Notes: generated by a model not told the origin, from the sequence alone. Positions 26,325-35,556 are shown, counted from the first letter of the stretch. The stretch is 64,000 bases of DNA from Pseudoalteromonas galatheae (GCF_005886105.2 NZ_PNCO02000001.1:2663001-2727000); one strand, 5' to 3'. Made by a program: numbers and translations.

Positions 26325-27680
26325 ATGAAAAGACGTGATTTTTTGAAACTAAGCGGTGCGACCATGATGTCAACGTCCTTGCTTTCGTTGAGTCAAGCCG
26401 TTGCGGCAGCAGAGCAAGGTGAAGATTACAAAGCACTTGTTTGCGTATTTTTATACGGCGGAATGGACTGCCATGACACGATTATTCCTCTGGATGACAG
26501 TAACTATCAACAGTGGGCAAAACACAGATCCTCACTACTCAGTGCTTACCCTACACCAAGAACACCACAAAATTTGCACGCCCTCAGTACTCCCTCTCGA
26601 TTTAATCAACGCAAATTTGCCTTACCTCCAGAAATGGCAGGCCTTGCGAAACTCTACGGTCAAGGGCAACTGTCTGTTATTGGCAATGTTGGACCATTAC
26701 TTGAACCTGTTAATGCCTCGCACCTGGAACAAGTCACGGCAAGCGTGCCTCCCCGACTGTTTTCTCATAATGATCAGCAGTCAACTTGGATGTCTGGTAA
26801 AACAGAGGGAGCACAATTTGGTTGGGGAGGGTTAATTAATGATGCACTTATCAATACAGGAAAAACGCAGCAGACGCCTTTTAATGCCATTACCACAGCC
26901 GAGGCTGATCTGTGGTTAACCGGCAGTAATACCTTTCCGTACCATGTGAGTGATGGCAAAGCTGGCATAATAGAAATCTTAGAAGAGTTCGACAACAACC
27001 AAGCACTCGCTGACTACTTTGCGGGCAAAGAAAGCAGTAGTAGCAATAACATACTTCAGCAAGACCTAGATACGCTTACTCGCAGCGCCATGGCGGCAAA
27101 TTCGCAATACAATGACGCCATTGCAAATACAAGTTTTACTTTACCACAGTTTCCTACCACACCATTGGCACAACAGCTGAAGAATGTTTGCCAAAGTATT
27201 GCAACAAGGCAGCAACTCAACACCAAACGACAAGTGTATATTGTGGGTATGGGTGGATTTGATACTCACTCAGGTCAAGCTCAGAGCTTACCTAAACTGC
27301 AATCAGCGCTTGATGGCGCACTTGTGGCGTTTAATACGGCAATTGCCAGCTTGGGGTTAGAGAAGCAAGTAACTTTATTTACTGCATCTGATTTTGGTCG
27401 CACCCTTGCAGTCAATGGTGATGGTACCGATCATGGCTGGGGCGCCCATCATTTTATTATGGGTGGTGCAGTCCATGGTGGCACTATTTTTGGTGATATC
27501 CCTCCTCCAGAATTAAACCATGCCTTTGATGCTGGTAGCGGAAGGCTCATTCCCACCACAGCTGTTGACCAACTGGCTGCGAGCCTTGGTAGCTGGATGG
27601 GGGTAGACGACAATACACTGCTGCAGATTTTCCCAAACCTTAAAAACTTCTCTGGTAAACTCAGTTTATTCAAAGCATAG
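26325..27680 (+). CDS. DUF1501 family protein, Tat-exported
   Basis: 451 residues from ATG 26325, which gives MKRRDFLKLSGATMMSTSLL, a twin-arginine signal peptide. DUF1501 proteins have an alkaline-phosphatase/sulfatase-like fold. Visible features: ALVCVFLYGGMDCHDTIIP at the mature N-terminus, FDTHSGQ (metal-ligand-like), TASDFGRT, and DHGWGAHHFIMGGAV, all family hallmarks. It starts 11 bp after the DUF1800 stop, so the two are one operon. Substrate unknown. If the DUF1800 gene is broken, this partner may be an orphan. Confidence 0.9.
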   Translation: MKRRDFLKLSGATMMSTSLLSLSQAVAAAEQGEDYKALVCVFLYGGMDCHDTIIPLDDSNYQQWAKHRSSLLSAYPTPRTPQNLHALSTPSRFNQRKFALPPEMAGLAKLYGQGQLSVIGNVGPLLEPVNASHLEQVTASVPPRLFSHNDQQSTWMSGKTEGAQFGWGGLINDALINTGKTQQTPFNAITTAEADLWLTGSNTFPYHVSDGKAGIIEILEEFDNNQALADYFAGKESSSSNNILQQDLDTLTRSAMAANSQYNDAIANTSFTLPQFPTTPLAQQLKNVCQSIATRQQLNTKRQVYIVGMGGFDTHSGQAQSLPKLQSALDGALVAFNTAIASLGLEKQVTLFTASDFGRTLAVNGDGTDHGWGAHHFIMGGAVHGGTIFGDIPPPELNHAFDAGSGRLIPTTAVDQLAASLGSWMGVDDNTLLQIFPNLKNFSGKLSLFKA

Positions 27681-27891
27681 ATTTCTATTCGTAATTAAAC
27701 ACACAAGGATGTGCTGCTATGCTCGAGAACGCTATCACTAATATGAGCGTGAAGATCAGCGTATTTTTAAACCCCATTAATCTATTACACATAGCAGAGG
27801 ACGACTTAAAAGTAATTTAGGCGGTGGCAAAATTGCGTAACTGGTGTAAATACTGTACTCTTGCCCGCCGCCTACTACAGAGTAACAAATC

Positions 27892-29313
27892 ATGAGCTTT
27901 AGCCACCTAGGTTTAGCCCCAGAAATAAATCAAGCCGTTGTCGAACAAGGTTACGACAAACCGACTCCCATTCAAGAGCAAGCCATTCCTGCTATTTTAA
28001 AAGGCAGAGACGTGATGGCTGCGGCGCAAACGGGAACGGGCAAAACTGCGGGCTTTACATTACCTTTGTTGCAAAAGCTGATTGCCGGCACTAAGCCTCG
28101 TGCGAATAACGTGCGCGCGTTGATTCTAACGCCAACCAGAGAGCTTGCTGATCAAGTATGGCAAAGTGTTGAACTCTACAGCAAACACCTTCCTATCAGC
28201 TCTGAAGTCGTTTACGGCGGTGTGAAGATCAACCCGCAAATGATGAAGCTGCGTAAAGGCATTGATGTTTTAGTGGCAACACCGGGGCGATTACTCGACC
28301 TTTACCAGCAGAATGCTGTCAAATTTGATGATCTTGAAGTACTGGTATTGGATGAAGCCGATCGTATGCTAGACATGGGCTTTATTCACGATATCAAACG
28401 CATCATCAAAGTATTACCAAGCCGCAGACAAAATTTGATGTTCTCGGCAACTTTCTCTGAAGAAATTAGAGCTTTGGCGAAAGGATTAATTCATGATCCA
28501 GTAGAGATTTCTGTAGCACCGGCAAATAGCACCGCCAAAAGTGTCACTCAGTGGGTGTATCCAGTAGATAAAAGTAAGCGCACCAACTTACTCAAGCATC
28601 TAGTTCAAACGCATGACTGGCAACAAGTGTTGGTATTTACCCGCACCAAACACGGTGCCAACCGCTTGGTTAAGGATCTAGAAAAAGCCAAGATCAATGC
28701 CGCAGCAATCCATGGTAATAAAAGCCAAAGCGCTCGCATGAAAGCCCTTGCTGGTTTTAAAAATGGTGAAGTACGTGTGCTTGTTGCCACCGATATTGTG
28801 GCAAGGGGCTTGGATATTCAAGAGCTGCCCCATGTCGTGAACTTTGACCTGCCAAATGTTTACGAAGATTATGTTCACCGCATCGGCAGAACTGGCCGCG
28901 CTGGTGCAACGGGTGAAGCTATCTCATTTGTTACCCAAGAGACCGCAAGCGATTTATTTGGTATTGAGCGATTAATTCAACAGTTGGTGCCGCGTAAAGT
29001 GGAACCTGGGTTTGAACCGCAACTTGCCGTACCTGAGTCAAAACTAGATACGCGCCCAATCAAGCCGAAAAAGCCAAAGAAACCGAAAAAGCCAAAGGCA
29101 ACAGACGCTGAACAAGCAACTTCCGCTCAGCCGAAAAACAAACCTAAGCAAAATTCAGGTCCTCGCAACAATAAGCCGAGTGGCAACGGTAAACCTGCTG
29201 GTAATAACAATGGCAACCGCAGACGTCGCCCATCACAGTCTACCAATAAGCCAAAGAACCAACACGCTGGAGACAAACGTGCACCACGCCAAAAGCAAGC
29301 TTCTGGCAATTAA
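27892..29313 (+). CDS. rhlE: DEAD-box RNA helicase RhlE
   Basis: 473 residues. RhlE remodels RNA in ribosome assembly and RNA decay. The N-terminus [20 protein letters not shown] and Q motif [12 protein letters not shown] are RhlE-type. Walker [42 protein letters not shown] and [10 protein letters not shown] follow. Residues ~385-473 are a low-complexity tail: first [12 protein letters not shown] repeats, then Asn/Gly/Lys/Arg-rich sequence ([20 protein letters not shown]), likely an unstructured RNA-binding arm. Followed by a strong terminator. Confidence 0.93.
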   Translation: MSFSHLGLAPEINQAVVEQGYDKPTPIQEQAIPAILKGRDVMAAAQTGTGKTAGFTLPLLQKLIAGTKPRANNVRALILTPTRELADQVWQSVELYSKHLPISSEVVYGGVKINPQMMKLRKGIDVLVATPGRLLDLYQQNAVKFDDLEVLVLDEADRMLDMGFIHDIKRIIKVLPSRRQNLMFSATFSEEIRALAKGLIHDPVEISVAPANSTAKSVTQWVYPVDKSKRTNLLKHLVQTHDWQQVLVFTRTKHGANRLVKDLEKAKINAAAIHGNKSQSARMKALAGFKNGEVRVLVATDIVARGLDIQELPHVVNFDLPNVYEDYVHRIGRTGRAGATGEAISFVTQETASDLFGIERLIQQLVPRKVEPGFEPQLAVPESKLDTRPIKPKKPKKPKKPKATDAEQATSAQPKNKPKQNSGPRNNKPSGNGKPAGNNNGNRRRRPSQSTNKPKNQHAGDKRAPRQKQASGN

Positions 29314-29359
29314 AGGTGTAAGTAGGTGTAATAGCATTTGCGACACCTTCTCCTAAGCT

Positions 29360-29392
29360 AAAAAAGGCTGTTAATCGTAACAGCCTTTTTTT
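29360..29392 (+). terminator. Intrinsic terminator of rhlE
   Basis: AAAAAAGGCTGTTA-ATCG-TAACAGCCTTTTTTT: long perfect stem plus T-run, 46 bp after the rhlE stop and 17 bp before the next start. Confidence 0.92.
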
Positions 29393-29409
29393 GTCAAAGG
29401 AGCTAGGCT

Positions 29410-30219
29410 ATGAATAAGTTCAAGTTACTACTATTGACTGCATGCAGCAGTACATTTCTAGCGCATGCCGGTACGCAATATTTGACCCAACCTGCAAGCA
29501 ATATCACCCAAACATCTGCGCAATTAAATGGTTATTCCTCTTCAACTATCGGCCTAAGTGGCGAGATTTTTGATTATGGCACCACCACAAGTTACGGCAG
29601 TAGTATCTTTGCGACACCACCTGGAGTAAATGGCCCCGTAAGTGCTCAGATTTCGAACCTAAGCTGTGGGACTGAATACCATTTCCGCTTCCGTGGAGAT
29701 CCAAAACCACCACGTACCACAATCCAAGGGGAAGATCTCACTTTTACTACGTTGCCTTGTGGCCCCACCAACTACGCTAATGTGTCGTTCGAAACTGGCG
29801 GACAATATTACTTTGTGGCTGAAGGTAACGGCGGCAGTACAGTCAATGCAAACCGATTAGCCATAGGTCCTTGGGAGCAATTTACCCTTGTAGATATTAA
29901 TGGCGGAGACCTTAATAGCGGTGATGAAGTTCATATTCAGACTACATCTGGCTACTACTTTGTTGCCGAACAAGGTGGTGGAGGTGAACTAAATGCCAAT
30001 AGAACCGCGGCCTCTATCTGGGAAACGTTCACGATTGAACTGCCAAATAGTCCCGGTGCGCTCATCCAAAACGGTGATAAAATAGCGCTCAAATCTGTCA
30101 ACGGCTACTATGTACAAGCTGTTGGTAATGGTGGCTCGGGCGCAAATGCTGAGCCGACGGTTATTGGCTGTAATGCGACCTACCCTTGCTCATGGGAAAT
30201 GTTCAAAATCATTTTTTAA
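29410..30219 (+). CDS. Secreted protein with fascin-like beta-trefoil repeats
   Basis: 269 residues. MNKFKLLLLTACSSTFLAHA is a signal peptide. Residues ~25-118 form a fibronectin-III-like beta domain (ITQTSAQLNGYSSSTIGLSG, CGTEYHFRFRG). Residues ~125-269 contain three repeats of the kind YYFVAEGNGGSTVNANR / YYFVAEQGGGGELNANR / YYVQAVGNGGSGANAEP, each followed by WE.F, the beta-trefoil fascin/actin-crosslinking type. Such domains bind carbohydrates or act in secreted adhesins and toxins. There are four Cys in the mature protein, two near the C-terminus. Partner genes are absent; function unknown. Confidence 0.8.
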   Translation: MNKFKLLLLTACSSTFLAHAGTQYLTQPASNITQTSAQLNGYSSSTIGLSGEIFDYGTTTSYGSSIFATPPGVNGPVSAQISNLSCGTEYHFRFRGDPKPPRTTIQGEDLTFTTLPCGPTNYANVSFETGGQYYFVAEGNGGSTVNANRLAIGPWEQFTLVDINGGDLNSGDEVHIQTTSGYYFVAEQGGGGELNANRTAASIWETFTIELPNSPGALIQNGDKIALKSVNGYYVQAVGNGGSGANAEPTVIGCNATYPCSWEMFKIIF

Positions 30220-30283
30220 CGCACTTGTCCGTGGTAAAAAATTTTATCACGGCCTTACACGCGCTATCCGTTGGAGCCATGTT

Positions 30284-30288
30284 ATAAT
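30284..30288 (+). promoter_or_regulatory. Probable -10 box (TATAAT) ahead of dbpA
   Basis: A perfect TATAAT begins at 30283. The -35 is not obvious. It lies inside the open frame before the TTG start of dbpA at 30319, which supports the TTG over the ATG at 30271. Confidence 0.5.
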
Positions 30289-30318
30289 TGCTGTTTTAGA
30301 ACTACAGAGACAGCGACT

Positions 30319-31707
30319 TTGACTCAGCCACTTTTTTCAAGCACCCCACTTTCCAGCGCCTTACTTGATAACCTCACTTCGTTGGGTTATCACACCATGA
30401 CTGACATTCAAGCACAAACCTTACCGCTTATATTGGCGGGTAAAGATGTCATTGGCCAAGGCAAAACGGGCTCAGGTAAAACCGCCGCTTTCTCTTTAGG
30501 ACTATTACATAATTTAAACGTGAAACGCTTTCGTGTGCAGGCGCTCGTGGTATGTCCTACTCGAGAGCTTGCCGATCAGGTTGCGGTTGAAATTCGCAAG
30601 CTTGCCCGTGCAATCCATAACATCAAAGTATTGGCGCTGTGCGGCGGTGCTCCTATGGGGCCGCAAATTGGTTCTCTTGAACACGGCGCGCACATCATTG
30701 TGGGTACGCCAGGACGTATTGAAGAGCATCTGCGCAAAGGCCGTTTGTCGCTAGATGAAGTCAATACCTTTGTACTAGACGAAGCAGATCGAATGCTGGA
30801 GATGGGTTTTGAAGAGTCATTGCAATGTATCATTGACCACTGCCCTAAAACACGACAAAACCTACTTTTTAGCGCAACTTACCCGCCAAAAATAGAGCAG
30901 CTTGCGCAGCATATCATGAAAGATGCAGCCAAAATCACGGTTGAATCAACCCACGATGATAGCTCAATTGAACAGTACTTTTATGAAGTCGACAATAACG
31001 ACGCGAGACTGCCAGCAGTACAAAAACTGTTAATGCAATTTCAACCTAATTCTGCGGTTATCTTCTGCAACACCAAGGCAGAATGCCAGAACGTATGTGA
31101 CAGCCTATATAGTCTAGGTTTCGATGCTGCTGCACTTCATGGTGATTTAGAGCAAAAAGATCGTGACCGCACATTGGTTCGCTTTGCGAATAAGAGCGTC
31201 ACCATTTTATTGGCAACGGATGTCGCCGCTCGGGGTATCGACGTCGATCACGTCGATATGGTGATCAACTACCATATCGCCCATGACCCAGAAGTACATG
31301 TTCACCGCGTTGGCAGAACTGGACGTGCAGGCAATAAAGGGGTGGCGTGCTCTTTGATGAGCTATAAGGAATCACATAAAGTAAACGCCCTCGAAGACTA
31401 TTTAGGCAAAACCATTGAACCCAATACCTTGCCAAGCGATCAAGTATTAAATAACAAAATTAACCGAGCACCGATGGTAACCATTCAAATCGACGGCGGT
31501 AAGAAGGCAAAATTAAGACCGGGTGATATCTTAGGTGCACTGACCTCAAATCAAGCGTTAAAAGGTGACCAAATCGGTAAAATCAAAGTCACTGCGATGT
31601 CATCGTACGTTGCAGTTGAGCGCAGTGTTGCCAACGTAGCGCTTAAAACAATTTCAGAAGGGAAAATGAAAGGCCGTAACTTTAGAGCTCGAAAAGTAAC
31701 AAAATAA
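30319..31707 (+). CDS. dbpA: DEAD-box RNA helicase DbpA
   Basis: 462 residues from a TTG at 30319 (LTQPLFSSTPLSSALLDNL); E. coli DbpA has 457. The ATG at 30271 would add 16 residues that overlap a perfect TATAAT and look unlike the family. DbpA is activated by helix 92 of 23S rRNA in 50S assembly. Motifs: MTDIQAQTLPLI (Q motif), [54 protein letters not shown]. The C-terminal ~75 residues (TIQIDGGKKAKLRPGDILGA, IGKIKVTAMSSYVAVE) form the DbpA RNA-binding domain, which secures the assignment. Confidence 0.94.
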   Translation: MTQPLFSSTPLSSALLDNLTSLGYHTMTDIQAQTLPLILAGKDVIGQGKTGSGKTAAFSLGLLHNLNVKRFRVQALVVCPTRELADQVAVEIRKLARAIHNIKVLALCGGAPMGPQIGSLEHGAHIIVGTPGRIEEHLRKGRLSLDEVNTFVLDEADRMLEMGFEESLQCIIDHCPKTRQNLLFSATYPPKIEQLAQHIMKDAAKITVESTHDDSSIEQYFYEVDNNDARLPAVQKLLMQFQPNSAVIFCNTKAECQNVCDSLYSLGFDAAALHGDLEQKDRDRTLVRFANKSVTILLATDVAARGIDVDHVDMVINYHIAHDPEVHVHRVGRTGRAGNKGVACSLMSYKESHKVNALEDYLGKTIEPNTLPSDQVLNNKINRAPMVTIQIDGGKKAKLRPGDILGALTSNQALKGDQIGKIKVTAMSSYVAVERSVANVALKTISEGKMKGRNFRARKVTK

Positions 31708-31728
31708 CAGATAGCTTTGCTTTTCCTA

Positions 31729-31763
31729 CGGTGGTCAACTTTTCCCTGACCACCGCAATTTTT
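31729..31763 (+). terminator. Intrinsic terminator of dbpA
   Basis: CGGTGGTCA-ACTTTTCCC-TGACCACCG followed by CAATTTTTA, 22 bp after the dbpA stop. Confidence 0.8.
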
Positions 31764-31846
31764 AGATTAACTCAGCAATTTCTCGCCTATTTATAACTTA
31801 TTTCACACTACAGGGGTTTAAATCTGCGCCACGATCCCAAGGTCTT

Positions 31847-32008
31847 ATACCAGTTGTATTAAGTAAATGATCTATCTTGAAGCGGGGAAATAGCTTTAGT
31901 AGCAAGGCAAAAATTTTGCTATTTAGTTGTTCTAAATGAGAAATTTTTAACGAAGCTAATATGCTATTTCACCCTTCAAATTGATTGGAGAATTAATTCA
32001 ATTGGTAT
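31847..32008 (+). repeat. MITE-like element, copy 1 (162 bp)
   Basis: Starts ATACCAGTTGTATTAAG and ends TTAATTCAATTGGTAT, imperfect terminal inverted repeats. The core AGGCAAAAATTTTGCTATT then TAGTTGTTCTAAATGAGAAA has nested palindromes (ATTTAG/CTAAAT and AAAAATTT/AAATTTTT). Two further copies lie at 33248-33409 (inverted) and 37675-37883. No coding capacity. It sits just before the promoter region of the NmrA-like gene. Confidence 0.85.
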
Positions 32009-32040
32009 TAGTTAAGCAAACACTTTAAAGGAGTTTATCT

Positions 32041-32670
32041 ATGAAGACCTTAATCATTGGTGCCAGTGGTCAAATTGGAAAAATGACGACAAAGAAAATG
32101 CTGGAACAAGGCCACGACGTTGTGGCGTTAGTGCGTAATAAAGACAAGTTGGCAGATATTGAATCTGAGCAACTCACTATCACTGAGCAAGATCTTGAGA
32201 ACGATTTTAGCTCTGCTTTTGACAACGTCGAGCAGGTAATATTTAGCGCAGGCTCTGGTGGGGAAACGGGTGCGGACAAAACCCTACTGATTGATTTATG
32301 GGCCGCCACTAAAGCTATTGATTATGCTGTGAAAGCAAACGTTAAACATTTTATTATGGTCAGCTCTATCGGTGCCGACGATCCTGATAACATTGAAAGT
32401 GAAATCAAACCGTACTTGGTAGCCAAACACATGGCCGACCAACATCTACAAAGAAGTGTCGTAAACTACACCATCGTTCGGCCAGGTGCGTTACAAAATG
32501 AGCCTGCAACTGGGGGATTCTCCACTTCACGCCCTGAAAATAGAAAAGATGCAGTGATAAGTCGAGAGAATGTCGCAGATGCGCTAGCTTATCTTGCCAC
32601 TCGGCATCCTCAGAATCTAACGTTTGAACTATTTAACGGCGATCAGTCAGTCGAACAATTACTGTCCTAG
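32041..32670 (+). CDS. NAD(P)-binding NmrA/SDR-a5-like oxidoreductase (YwnB/YhfK type)
   Basis: 209 residues with a good SD (AAAGGAG) 9 bp upstream. The Rossmann motif IIGASGQIGKMTTKKML at the N-terminus binds NAD(P). VVALVRNKDKL, IFSAGSGGETGADKTLLID, FIMVSSIGADDPDNIES and YTIVRPGALQNEPATG are typical of short atypical SDRs related to flavin reductase/NmrA proteins. The Tyr/Lys catalytic pair of classical SDRs is not evident, so it may be a sensor or epimerase-like enzyme. Single gene. Substrate unknown. Confidence 0.87.
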   Translation: MKTLIIGASGQIGKMTTKKMLEQGHDVVALVRNKDKLADIESEQLTITEQDLENDFSSAFDNVEQVIFSAGSGGETGADKTLLIDLWAATKAIDYAVKANVKHFIMVSSIGADDPDNIESEIKPYLVAKHMADQHLQRSVVNYTIVRPGALQNEPATGGFSTSRPENRKDAVISRENVADALAYLATRHPQNLTFELFNGDQSVEQLLS

Positions 32671-33066
32671 TAAAGTAACAATGTCTCGGGGTTTAACACC
32701 TCGAGGCAAGCCCATGTGCTTTAAGTTGGATAAGTGTTAAAAATATTTACTGCTACACCCACATAAAAAGCTTGCTTTAAAAAAACAATTCTATAGTATT
32801 CGCTACTTGCTTTAACTTCCTCTCAAAATAGAGCAAATTCCAAGTAATGCCTCCTTGCCTTGATCCAGTAAGTCCGCATAAAAATACAAGTAGAGCTTAA
32901 TATAGTCAGGCGAAAATCAAACCAATCAAGAAAATTGGTATAAGCTGTCATACCCATGTCGGGTTGTTGCGAGGACAGCGTCTTCTGTTCGCTAAACTGT
33001 AATGAAGCTCATCTACTATCAAAAGCATCAGCTAATTTGCTGTGCATTATAAAAGTGAGTTTTATT
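32671..33066. other. Intergenic region with a MITE end fragment
   Basis: 396 bp. Near 32918-32941 the sequence AATCAAACCAATCAAGAAAATTGGTATA resembles one terminus of the MITE family, perhaps a decayed fragment. A weak stem (CTCGGGG..ACACCTCGAG) around 32684-32703 could terminate the upstream gene. An open frame from 32956 leads into the small protein at 33067, but the upstream part does not look coding. Confidence 0.4.
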
Positions 33067-33237
33067 ATGTCATATACATATAACGGAACAGAGATCCGTG
33101 TTGAGCAACCAATTCGCTCGATTTCGGTGAACAAATCTAAAGTGATCTTTGCTGACGGCACAGGCCGTAAGATCACACAATTCGCCAATGGCGGCGAAGC
33201 ACGTCAATTTCTGAGCTGGTTAACTTCAGCACATTGA
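33067..33237 (+). CDS. Small hypothetical protein (56 aa)
   Basis: 56 residues from ATG 33067 with AAAAGTGAG upstream. The sequence MSYTYNGTEIRVEQPIRSIS, VNKSKVIFADGTGRKITQF and ARQFLSWLTSAH has clear alternation of hydrophobic and polar residues, suggesting a small beta-sheet protein. I do not recognise a named family. It is immediately followed by MITE copy 2. Confidence 0.6.
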   Translation: MSYTYNGTEIRVEQPIRSISVNKSKVIFADGTGRKITQFANGGEARQFLSWLTSAH

Positions 33238-33247
33238 TTGTGTGGTA

Positions 33248-33409
33248 ATACCAATTTGACTTAATACTTGCTCAATTTGAAGGAGTAAATCTGACGCTAA
33301 CAGCGTTAAAAATTTCTTATTTAGAACAACTAAATAGCAAAATTTTTGCCTGGTTATCGACAAGATTTTCTCGCCTCAAAATAGACCACTTAATTAAGAA
33401 AATTGGTAT
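33248..33409 (-). repeat. MITE-like element, copy 2 (162 bp, inverted)
   Basis: Starts ATACCAATTTGACTTAATA and ends TTAAGAAAATTGGTAT. The centre, read on the minus strand, is AGGCAAAAATTTTGCTATTT followed by AGTTGTTCTAAATAAGAAAT, the same core as copies 1 and 3, but the arms differ. It has the same total length as copy 1. Confidence 0.85.
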
Positions 33410-33423
33410 AATATAATTGATGT

Positions 33424-33454
33424 AAAAAAATGCCGGACAAAGTCCGGCATTTTT
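33424..33454. terminator. Bidirectional intrinsic terminator
   Basis: AAAAAAATGCCGGAC-AAA-GTCCGGCATTTTT: 8-bp GC-rich stem with A- and T-runs on either side, 22 bp after the minus-strand DUF3297 stop. Confidence 0.88.
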
Positions 33455-33476
33455 GTATCTTCAATATTTGTTAAGC

Positions 33477-33725
33477 TTAGCAATAGTAAGCTTCAACAGT
33501 CCCTTTTGACTTCAGTAGCAAAGGCTGACCACGACGGTCTAATGCCTTTGGTGATGCTACCTTAATCCAGCCTTCGCTGATGCAGTATTCTTCAACATCA
33601 GTGCGCTCTTTTCCGTTGAAACGAATGCCAATGTGGTGTTCTAGCACTTCTTTTGCGTAATGCGGACTACGAGGGTTGATAGAAAGTCTATCTGGCAATG
33701 CTGGTTTTTCAGTTGAATCTGTCAT
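33477..33725 (-). CDS. DUF3297 family small protein
   Basis: 82 residues. It matches the DUF3297 pattern by eye: LPDRLSINPRSPHYAKEVLE at the N-terminus, IGIRFNGKERTDVEEYCISE in the middle and GWIKV...RGQPLLLKSKGTVEAYY at the end. Members are short cytoplasmic proteins common in proteobacteria with no known function. Single gene between a strong terminator and the acuI-like gene. Confidence 0.85.
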   Translation of the reverse strand: MTDSTEKPALPDRLSINPRSPHYAKEVLEHHIGIRFNGKERTDVEEYCISEGWIKVASPKALDRRGQPLLLKSKGTVEAYYC

Positions 33726-33828
33726 TTTGTTTCTTCAATTATTTAAGCATGCTGTATTGTAGGTAATCGCATCGACCTGCTCAATAGCGGTCGACCTAAA
33801 TTTTGACAAAACCCAGCTTAACCAAACA

Positions 33829-34815
33829 TCAAGCGTTAACATCAACAATAACGCGCCCTCTTACTTTGCCATCAAGCAAGTCCGCTGCGGTGGCAATCAC
33901 CTCATTCAACGTAATTTCATGGGCAATCATATTGAGTTTATTTAATTCAAGTTCGCTCGCTAATCGCTGCCATGCTTCAACTCTTAACGCTTTGGGGCAC
34001 ATCACACTGTCAATACCTGCCAACGTCACCCCTCGTAAAATAAAAGGCGCCACTGTGGCAGGTAAATCCATACCACCAGCTAACCCACAAGCAGCGACCA
34101 CGCCACCATATTGTGTGCTAGCACAGGCGTTTGCTAAAACGTGTGAACCAACTACATCTACCACTCCTGCCCAACGCTCTTTTGCAAGCGGCTTACCAGC
34201 TCCTTCTAACTCACTGCGATGGATCACATTTTGCGCACCAAGCTGGCTAAGAAATTGAGCTTCTTGCTCTACCCGCCCGCTTAGCGCCGTAACACTGTAG
34301 CCAAGCTTTGATAAAATAGCGACGGCAACACTTCCTACGCCCCCAGCTGCACCAGTCACAAGTATCTCGCCTCGTTCAGGTGTCACACCATGGCGTTCAA
34401 GCGCCATCACACATAACATCGCGGTATACCCTGCGGTGCCGATAGCCATCGCATCTTTTGCCTCAAATTGAGTCGGCAAAGGAACCAACCAGTCACCGTT
34501 CACTCGCGCTTTTTGTGCCAGACCTCCCCAGTGCTTTTCACCTACTCCCCAACCATTAAGGATCACAAATTGTCCAGGCTGATAATCGGGATGCGATGAA
34601 GTAGACACTTTCCCCACAAAATCGATACCAGGAACCATAGGAAAGTGCCTAACTACGGGAGACTTGCCAGTAATAGCTAACGCATCTTTGTAGTTTAGCG
34701 TTGAGTACAACACGTCTATATCAACGTCTCCTGGCATGAGTTCTGATCCAGTTACCTCATTCAGTGTTGCGACGTAATTACCATCTTGTTTATCAATGAC
34801 TATTGCTTTATACAT
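33829..34815 (-). CDS. acuI: Acrylyl-CoA reductase AcuI / YhdH-family zinc-independent MDR oxidoreductase
   Basis: 328 residues, medium-chain reductase family without catalytic zinc ligands. [48 protein letters not shown] and the NADPH-binding [14 protein letters not shown] are YhdH/AcuI hallmarks. AcuI reduces acryloyl-CoA to propionyl-CoA with NADPH, detoxifying acrylate from DMSP breakdown. The adjacent TetR-type gene and shared palindromes match the acuR-acuI arrangement. The tetR-like gene lies upstream on the same strand, 76 bp away. The acrylate role is inferred, as no DMSP lyase is visible in the window. Confidence 0.85.
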   Translation of the reverse strand: MYKAIVIDKQDGNYVATLNEVTGSELMPGDVDIDVLYSTLNYKDALAITGKSPVVRHFPMVPGIDFVGKVSTSSHPDYQPGQFVILNGWGVGEKHWGGLAQKARVNGDWLVPLPTQFEAKDAMAIGTAGYTAMLCVMALERHGVTPERGEILVTGAAGGVGSVAVAILSKLGYSVTALSGRVEQEAQFLSQLGAQNVIHRSELEGAGKPLAKERWAGVVDVVGSHVLANACASTQYGGVVAACGLAGGMDLPATVAPFILRGVTLAGIDSVMCPKALRVEAWQRLASELELNKLNMIAHEITLNEVIATAADLLDGKVRGRVIVDVNA

Positions 34816-34830
34816 ATCATCTCCATTAAT

Positions 34831-34845
34831 TAGACCAATCGTCTA
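34831..34845. promoter_or_regulatory. Probable TetR/AcuR-type operator upstream of acuI
   Basis: TAGACCAATCGTCTA: inverted half-sites TAGAC and GTCTA spaced by 5 bp, 16 bp before the acuI start. The same TAGAC-N5-GTCTA motif occurs at 35542-35556 before the regulator gene. Confidence 0.75.
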
Positions 34846-34891
34846 TTAAATTACAAAAAAGCGGGGCATACCCTGCTCAGATGTAGCTTGG

Positions 34892-35530
34892 TTAATCCGG
34901 CATTTGAATCGAGCGAATAAAAAACGTTGAAAAACGCTGAAGTGGTACACCACTTTGTTCAAGCTTGGCTCTCATAACTGCGCCTTCCCAACCATTCCAA
35001 AACGTGTAGGCCAGTTCATCACAATGGTGCTCAGTTGAAATATGACCAAGCTGCTTGGCGTGCTCAAAGCATTGAGCGACCAAGATTTGCCACTCATTCA
35101 GAACGTCACCTAGTTTGTCTCTAAAAGATTCTGGTAGCTGAGCAATTTCTTGACTTAAATTGCCAACTAAACAGCCTCGTGTGTAATTATATTTAGCCAT
35201 CGACCGTTCAGCTTGCTCCATAAATAGTGCAAGTCTGGCTAACGGCTCAAGACCCTCAGCGGATAATGCTTTAGTGAGCTTTGCACTTAGAAACGATGAG
35301 TAATGTTCAATCAGTACTAAACCATATGCCTCTTTGCTCGCAAAGTAATGATAAAAAGACCCTTTTGGTACATTTACCGTTCGCAAAATGGCATCAATCC
35401 CAGTAGCAGCAAAACCTTTTTCGGTGAGAATTTCCATACCTGTTCGGATCAATGCCGCCCTAGTTTCACTAAAACCAGCTTGCTCTTTTTTTGGCCGGCC
35501 ACGACGCCGTTTTATACTACTTTCATTCAT
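34892..35530 (-). CDS. TetR/AcrR-family repressor, AcuR-like
   Basis: 212 residues. The N-terminal RRRGRPKKEQ basic arm and the HTH (ALIRTGMEILTEKGFAATGI, DAILRTVNVPKGSFYHYFAS) are classical TetR. The C-terminal ligand domain (TRGCLVGNLSQEIAQLPESF, FWNGWEGAVMRAKLEQSG) matches the subgroup containing AcuR and related repressors. It lies just upstream of the acuI-like gene on the same strand. TAGAC-N5-GTCTA palindromes occur before both genes, indicating autoregulation and control of acuI. The inducer is unknown here; for AcuR it is acrylate. Confidence 0.88.
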   Translation of the reverse strand: MNESSIKRRRGRPKKEQAGFSETRAALIRTGMEILTEKGFAATGIDAILRTVNVPKGSFYHYFASKEAYGLVLIEHYSSFLSAKLTKALSAEGLEPLARLALFMEQAERSMAKYNYTRGCLVGNLSQEIAQLPESFRDKLGDVLNEWQILVAQCFEHAKQLGHISTEHHCDELAYTFWNGWEGAVMRAKLEQSGVPLQRFSTFFIRSIQMPD

Positions 35531-35541
35531 AAATTAAATAT

Positions 35542-35556
35542 TAGACCGGTCGTCTA
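35542..35556. promoter_or_regulatory. Probable TetR/AcuR-type operator upstream of the regulator gene
   Basis: TAGACCGGTCGTCTA, 12 bp before the regulator start codon, shares both half-sites with the palindrome at 34831-34845. Binding here would block the regulator's own transcription or translation initiation region. Confidence 0.75.

Noticed and set aside
30271..30318. ATG at 30271 as the dbpA start
   Set aside because: It overlaps a perfect TATAAT and adds residues unlike the family; the TTG at 30319 gives the expected length.
32956..33066. Longer N-terminus for the 56-residue protein
   Set aside because: Residues upstream of ATG 33067 are Cys-rich low-quality sequence without an SD, unlike the rest of the protein.
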